From: Scylla paramamosain
Lineage: Eukaryota; Arthropoda; Malacostraca; Decapoda; Portunidae
Direction: 5' to 3'
Assembly: GCF_035594125.1 (NCBI RefSeq)
Contig: NC_087190.1
Span: forward strand, 8,944,104 to 9,008,103
Length of the DNA: 64,000 bases
Position numbers and translations under genes: made by a program. The notes beneath the pieces are model-generated. The model was not told the DNA's origin. It searched no databases and saw only the letters and a program-made list of their open reading frames with translations. Each line of letters opens with the position of its first letter. Position 1 is the first letter of the stretch. Positions 53,159 to 64,000 of this stretch are shown one piece after another.

Positions 53159-55520
53159 ATTTTTTGTATGCGTTGCTGCGTTTTGGTTCGTAAGAACCTG
53201 AAAAAAAAAGTTTTTTGGTAATGTTTAATTTTCAAATACTGGGTGTTTTTCACACTTCTTAGAGTTTTGGTGCTTCTTTTCCATTTTTTTTTTTCCTCCA
53301 TAAAGGGTGTTCTGCATACGTTTTGGCAATTTGTTAGGTAAAAAGTTCAAAAACACTCACAAGACACGTTTTTTATCATGTTTTATTTTCCCATATAGGG
53401 TGCTTTACATACATTTTGACGTTTTGGTACCTAACAAACTCAAAAGCACACATAATACACGTTTGTGGTAATGTTCTGTTTCTTCATATAGGGTGATTTG
53501 TATGTATTTTAGCGTTATAGCACCTAACAAAGTGAAAATCGCTCATAATACACGCTTTGGGTAATGTTTTGTTTCTCCATATAGAGTGCTATTCATGCGT
53601 TTTAGCGTTTTGGTACCAAAGACGCTCAAAAACACTCATTACACACGCTTATTGCATTTTTTCATATTGATTATTTTAGATGTATTTAGGCATTTTGTTA
53701 CCTATCAAGCATGAAAGCACTCTAAATACAGCTTTTGGTAATGTTCTTATGTTTGTTTGTTTTTTCAATATAGGGTTTTTTTTTTTTTTTTTTGCTTGCG
53801 TTTTAGCGTTTTGGTATCCAATCATAGAATCACTCAAAACAGATATTTTCAGTAATATTCTATTTCTACATATAGTGTGCTTTTCATGTGTTTTTTTGCG
53901 TTTTGTTGTCTAACATGCTTCTAAACACCTAAAAGACACGTTTCTGATAATATGATTTCGTTTCTCTATGTGTTGCTTTGCCTGCATTTTGGTGTTTTTT
54001 ACCTTACAAGATGAATAACACACATACATGGATTTGGTAATATCCTCTCATTTCTTCATAAAGGCTCCTTTTCATGCATTTAGGCATTTTCATATTTAAC
54101 AAGAACACTCAGAAACAAAAACACTCAGAATACACGTTTTTTTTTTTTAATGTTTCTCCATATGGGGAGCTATTCACGTTTCTTTGCGTTTTTTGTACAC
54201 AAGAAACCCAAAAATACTCAAAAGACACATTTTTTTATAATGTTGTTTTCTTATTTCCATATATGGTACTCTGCATACAGTTTAGCGTTTTAGTACCTAA
54301 CATGCTCAAAAACACTGAAAATACACGTGTTTGGTAATGTTGTTCAGTTTCTTCATTTAGGGTGTTTTTTATGCATTTTGGCATTCTGGTACTTAACAGG
54401 GTGAAAAAATCGTAAAACACGTTTTTTTGGTACTGTCAATGTGTTTCTCCATATGTAATGTTTTGCATACGCTTTAGGGATTTGGTACGTAAGAAGACCA
54501 AAAATACTTAAAAGACACGTATTTGGTAATGAGGTTTTCTTTTCCATATAGGGTGCTTTGCATGCATTTTGACGTTTTCGTACATATCAAGGTGAAAAAC
54601 GCTCATGATGCACGTTTCTGGTAATATTGTTTTATTTCTTCATGTAGAGTGCTATTCAAGACGCTGTAAAAAAAAAAAAAAAAGAAAGAAAGAAAAAATA
54701 CACGTTTACAGTAATATCGTTTTGTTTCCCATACTGGTTATTTTACATGGATTTCGGCGTTTTCCCACCTATCAAGATTAAAAACACTCAAAATACGCGT
54801 TTTAGGTAAAATTGTTCTCTCTCTTAATATAGTGTTTTCTGTTTGCTTTTCAGCATAGAAACACTCAAAAGACACGTTTTTAGTAATATTTTTTTTTTTT
54901 TCATATAGGGTGTTTTTAATGAGTTTTAGCATTTTGTTACCTAACATGCTTATAAACAACCAAAATACAAATTTCTGGTAACATCGTTTTTTTTTCCCCC
55001 ATATGTGGTATTTTGCCTGCGTTTTGGCGTTTTCTGCCTTACAAGCTGAAAACACTCAAAATGAACTTTTTTATTATTATATTTTTTTATTTATTTATAT
55101 TTATTTATTTTTTTTCCATATAGGATGCTTTGCATATATTTTCGCTTTCTGCTCAAATTCACACATAATACACGTTTTTTTGGTAAGGTTGTTCTGTTTC
55201 CTCATATAGGGTACTTTGTGTACATTCTTTTATTATATTTTGTTACTTAACAAGGTGAAAAACAGTCATCATACAAGTTTCTAGTAATGCTCTTGTGTTT
55301 CTCTATACGAGAAGTTTTGCATGCGTTTTAGCATTTCGGTACACTTAAAAACACTAAAAAAGAAATTTTTTTGGTTGTGGTTTTCTTTTCATATATAGTG
55401 TGTTTTGCTAGCCTTTCGGAGTTTTCGTACCTAACACGGTGAAAACTCTCATAATACACCTTTTTGGTAATGTTGTTCTGTGTGTTCATAAAAGGTGTTT
55501 TACATGCCTTGTTGCGCTCA
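53159..55520 (-). repeat. 95-bp satellite, minus orientation
   Basis: About 25 monomers (CATATAGGGTGCTTT, GCGTTTTAGCGTTTTGGTA). It continues the minus block of 48951-50112, so CR1-like copy 3 inserted within it. Confidence 0.88.
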
Positions 55521-57470
<1,950 letters not shown>

Positions 57471-57604
57471 CCATGCTAAATTGCATATGGTCAACTCGTA
57501 TCTCCTCCCTTATTTATTGAGCAATGTCTTTCATTCAAAAATATAATTTTAATCAGGAGGGATAGGAGATCATTATATGCTATCATTTTCCTTATTTAAT
57601 AGTG

Positions 57605-58087
<483 letters not shown>

Positions 58088-58599
58088 AAAAAAAAATCTC
58101 CACATAAAATTTTCGATAGCAGTCCTTATTTGTTTCTCATACTTTCATAAGCCGCAATAGCCCATATATGTGTCAGAGGAACAGCAATGGATGAATTAAT
58201 TTTCATATAACAAAATCTACTTATTTTGAGATATGAAGCGATAAAGTTGAAAGAGTTTATATAATTTACCTATTGCACATTACAATTGCAATTGCAGACT
58301 TGCTATTCACATGATGTATATATAATAATAGGTGGGAAAAAAAGCAGACATAGTTCCTGTTAGTTAATCGATTGGTTCTGTACATAGGTCTAAAGTGATT
58401 CATGACTTCACTGTTGAATTACCGCAAAGAGGGTGTGTCATTAATAGAATTTTATTAGATTTTGTTATATTTCTAAGTGAAAACCAGTTTTTTATTGTTT
58501 AAAATAAATAAAATATTCATTCAAAGAACATTTGATGCAGATACATTGATTTTTGTTGGATTTATGAAGAAATAATATATATTTATTTATAAATATATA

Positions 58600-58715
<116 letters not shown>

Positions 58716-58727
58716 CATAGAATCATA

Positions 58728-59049
<322 letters not shown>

Positions 59050-59285
59050 TACGCAAAGAGAAAGCCATGAATTTTAATTAACGACTAAAGATACACATTA
59101 TATGAGAGAAATACTGGAAAAAGGGAAAAGAAAAAAATGTCGCGGTGCGTGAAGCAATGAAATTTCATAACTGGAAACCTCATTGCATATAAAAAAGAAT
59201 TGTTGAGAAATTTTTTGCATAAAGCCCCCCCCCCCCAAAAAAAAAGAGGATAAAAAGATACAGAAAAATATAAAATATAAAAATT

Positions 59286-61262
<1,977 letters not shown>

Positions 61263-63205
61263 ACATTACTAAAAACATGCATTTTAAGTGTCTTGAGCTT
61301 CGCACGTACGAAAACACCAAAATGCATGCAAATTATCCTTTATAAGGAAGGAATCGATATTACCAGAAACGTATTTTGAGTGTTTATGAGCTTCTCAGGT
61401 ACCAAAATGCTAAAACGCAGGAATAGCAGTCTATATAAAGAAATAGAAAAAAGTAAATATTACGAAAAACGTGTACTTCGAATGTTTTTTTTTTACAATG
61501 TATTTTACCAATACGCCAAACTGCATACAAAGAACCCTATATGGGGAAACGGAAAGATATTTCTAGAAACGTGTCATTTGAGTGTTTTTTCAGCGTGTTA
61601 CGCACCAAATATACTGAAAAACAAGGAAAGCACGCTATATGGGAAAACAAAATAACATTACCAAAAACGTGTCTTTTGAGTGTGTCTTGAGCTTCTTAAG
61701 TAGCAGACTCTAAGCATTCAAAATACCTTTTCAGGCGAAACAGAAAAGAAAAAAAAAATATTTCAGGTACAAAACGCCAAAATGTATGCAAAGTGTATGG
61801 AGATGCGAATGGATATTAAGAGAAATATGTATTTTCAGTGTTGTTTTTAGTTGCTTAGATACCACAATGCTAAAACGCATAAATAGCACTCTATAAGAAG
61901 AAAAAGAACATTACCAAAAACGTGTATTTTGAGTGTTTTTCACATTCTTAGGGACAAAAACACCAAAATGCATTCATAAGAATGGAAAGAAAACGACATT
62001 ACTGGAAACGTGTGTTTTGAGTGCTTTTAGTGTGTTAGATACCAAAACGATAAAATCATAGAAATCACCCTATATAAGAATTCAAAATAACATTAGTAAA
62101 AGTATATTTTTTAAGTGTTTTTGAGATTCTTACGAACCAAAACGCTAAAACGTATGCAAAACACCCTTTGTTGAGTTGCAAAATAACAACACCAAAATGC
62201 TGCATTTTGAGTGTTTTTGAGTTTACGTACAAAAGCGCCAAAATGCATGCAAAGTAACCTATAACAGGAAACCAAAGGACGTTACGAGAAACGTGTATTA
62301 TAGGTAATTTTGAGCTCCTTAGCTACCAAAACGCTAAAACGCAGGAATAACATTCTATATGGAGAAAGAGAAACATTGCAATAAACGTGTATTTTGTGTT
62401 TTTCGCATTGTTCGGTATCAAAACGCCAAGATGGATTTAAAGACCCTTATTATGGGGAAACAAAACGACATTTACCAGAAACGTGTCTTGAATGTTTTTT
62501 TTGAGCGATTGATGCACCAAAACGCTAAAACGTAAGAAAACCATCGTATATGGGAATACAAAACAATGCCAAAAACGTGTTTTTATTTTTAATTTTTTAT
62601 TATTTTTTTTTTATGTTTAGCTTTTTACGCACCAAGACGCTAAAACACGAGCAAAATACTTTTTGTGGAGAAAAGAATATTACCAAAAACCTCTGTTTTG
62701 GATGTTTTGAGCTCGTTACGTAATGGAACACCAAAATACATGGGAAGTACCTTATACCGGAAAGGAAAGGACATTTTCAGAAAAGTGTCTTTGAATGTTT
62801 ATGAATATATTAAGTACCAAAACGTTAAATATCATGAAAAACACCCTATATGGGAAAGCAAAACAATAATACCAAAAAACGTGTATTATGAGTGTTTTTG
62901 ATAAAGAACCAAAACACTAGAAAACAAGAATTAACAAAAACGTTTATTTTGAGTGTTTTTCACACTCTTAGGTCCCAAAATGCCAGCATGCACGCAAAAT
63001 ATCCTACAAGAAGAAATGAAAGGACATGACGAGAAATCTCTTTTCTGAGTATTTTTGAGCTTCTTGCGTACCAAAACGCTGAAACGCATGCAAAACATAT
63101 TTTAAGGAGACAAGAGATAACATTATTAAAACCCTGTATTTTGAGTGTTTTTCAGTTTGTTATTTACAAACACGTGAAAATGCATACAAAGCACCCGATA
63201 TAAGG
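61263..63205 (+). repeat. 95-bp satellite, plus orientation, last block
   Basis: About 20 monomers. The five-type order is clearest here: from 61880 to 62348 the five consecutive monomers start at about 61950, 62040, 62135, 62229 and 62325. Confidence 0.9.
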
Positions 63206-64000
63206 AACATAAGAACATAAGAACATAAGAAATAAGGGAAGCTGCAAGAAGCGACCAGGCTTACACGTGGCAGTCCCTGTATGAAACACACCTACCTATT
63301 TCCATCTGTTATCCCCATCCATAAAATTGTCTAATTATTTCTTAAAGCTCTCTAGTGTCCTAGCACTAACTACATGATTACTGAGTCCGTTCCACTCATC
63401 TACCACTCTATTTGAGAGCCAATTTTTTTCTATCTCCATCCTAAACCTAAATTTTTTAAACTTGAACCCGTTATTTCTTGTTCTACCCTGGTTGCTGATC
63501 CTAAGAATTTTGCTTACATCTCCCTTGTTATAACCCTTATACCACTTAAAGACTTCTATCAGGTCCCCTCTTAACCTACGTCTCTCTAAAGAATGTAAAT
63601 TTAACAGCTTCAACCTCGCCTCGTAAGGAATACTCCTCATCCCCTGTATCCTTTTGGTCATTCTCCTCTGTACTGATTTTAATAGACCTATATCTTTCCT
63701 GTAATGTGGGGACCAGAACTGCACAGCGTAGTCTAGATGAGGTCTGACCAACGCCAAGTATAACTTTAATATTACTTCCGGCCTTCTACTCTTAACACTC
63801 CTAAAAATGAATCCTAGTACCCTATTTGCCTTGTTTCTGGCTTCTATGCATTGTTTCCCTAGACGGAGTTCAGAGCTAACTATAACTCCTAAATCTTTCT
63901 CGTACCCTGTACCTACCAGAGTTTGGTTGTTTAATGTGTACCTATTGTGTGGGTTTCCTCTACCTACGCTAAGCACTTTGCATTTATTGATATTAAATTG
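63206..64000 (-). mobile_element. CR1-like LINE, copy 4 (runs off the window)
   Basis: A minus-strand copy starting with three units of the family tail (GAACATAAGAACATAAGAAC on the plus strand). It is very similar to 22900-23650 of copy 2, so it is a young copy of the same family. Its 5-prime part lies beyond the window. Confidence 0.92.
63335..63976 (-). CDS. CR1-like LINE reverse transcriptase C-terminal region (partial)
   Basis: A 213-codon open frame, probably continuing beyond the window, beginning within GRGNPHNRYTLNNQTLVG. It includes [56 protein letters not shown] and LRGDLIEVFKWYKGYNKGD, and ends in VVDEWNGLSNHVVSARTLES. Unlike copy 2, the frame runs through the A-run region to the VVDEWNGL end, so this copy lacks that frameshift. 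The catalytic palm is outside the window. Confidence 0.85.
   Translation of the reverse strand: MLSVGRGNPHNRYTLNNQTLVGTGYEKDLGVIVSSELRLGKQCIEARNKANRVLGFIFRSVKSRRPEVILKLYLALVRPHLDYAVQFWSPHYRKDIGLLKSVQRRMTKRIQGMRSIPYEARLKLLNLHSLERRRLRGDLIEVFKWYKGYNKGDVSKILRISNQGRTRNNGFKFKKFRFRMEIEKNWLSNRVVDEWNGLSNHVVSARTLESFKK

Overview
The window looks like repeat-dominated, AT-rich eukaryotic chromosomal DNA, most likely from an arthropod and probably a decapod crustacean. This rests on the very dense and long microsatellites (CA, GA/CT, TA, TAG, TCC), several Jockey/CR1-type LINEs, a Ty3/Gypsy element and a hAT element of types common in crab and shrimp genomes. There are no operons, CRISPR arrays or bacterial signals. 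The species assignment is inference. Only one candidate non-transposon protein gene was found.

Layout. 1-933 is low-complexity flank. 939-5974 is a structurally complete minus-strand Ty3/Gypsy LTR retrotransposon: two 229-bp LTRs that read as identical, a 5-bp target duplication, a primer-binding site, a polypurine tract, an AATAAA signal and a 1325-residue Gag-Pol frame. 5980-12680 holds microsatellites, a decayed ~165-bp tandem repeat (9640-10260) and a 60-bp minisatellite with ~470-bp higher-order blocks (10985-12215). 12689-13778 is a GC-rich, intronless, minus-strand vigilin-like KH-domain coding region with a frame break near its start. 14055-17620 is microsatellite-rich and contains a CR1-like LINE copy whose reverse transcriptase is interrupted by a (TA)n tract.

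From about 19.7 kb to 63.2 kb the background is one diverged satellite of ~95-bp monomers ordered in repeating sets of five, giving a ~460-480-bp higher-order period. By interval addition it covers roughly 25 kb, on the order of 250 monomers. The array changes orientation several times. Two of the inversion junctions, 15.6 kb apart, look like copies of each other. A 1025-bp segment is almost perfectly duplicated in tandem at 37092-39135.

Inserted into or next to the satellite are six copies of one Jockey-like LINE family (17.6-19.7, 20.2-21.9, 24.4-25.0, 39.7-42.1, 45.6-48.95 and 55.5-56.3 kb), three copies of a CR1-like LINE family ending in a TTATGTTC-type tail (21.9-23.65, 50.1-53.2 and 63.2-64.0 kb, the last running off the window), and one hAT transposon (30.6-33.55 kb). 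Apart from the Gypsy polyprotein, the transposon proteins are truncated or frame-broken, although two LINE reverse transcriptase frames (22.2-23.5 and 40.2-41.4 kb) remain long. In 57.5-61.3 kb three (TA)n tracts are each flanked by matching inverted arms, forming large potential hairpins.

The genes do not form a pathway. The window reads as a satellite block that has collected retroelements, with one nearby KH-protein gene or retrocopy. The most distinctive signals are the five-monomer satellite with duplicated inversion junctions, the TA-core inverted repeats and the very young Gypsy insertion.
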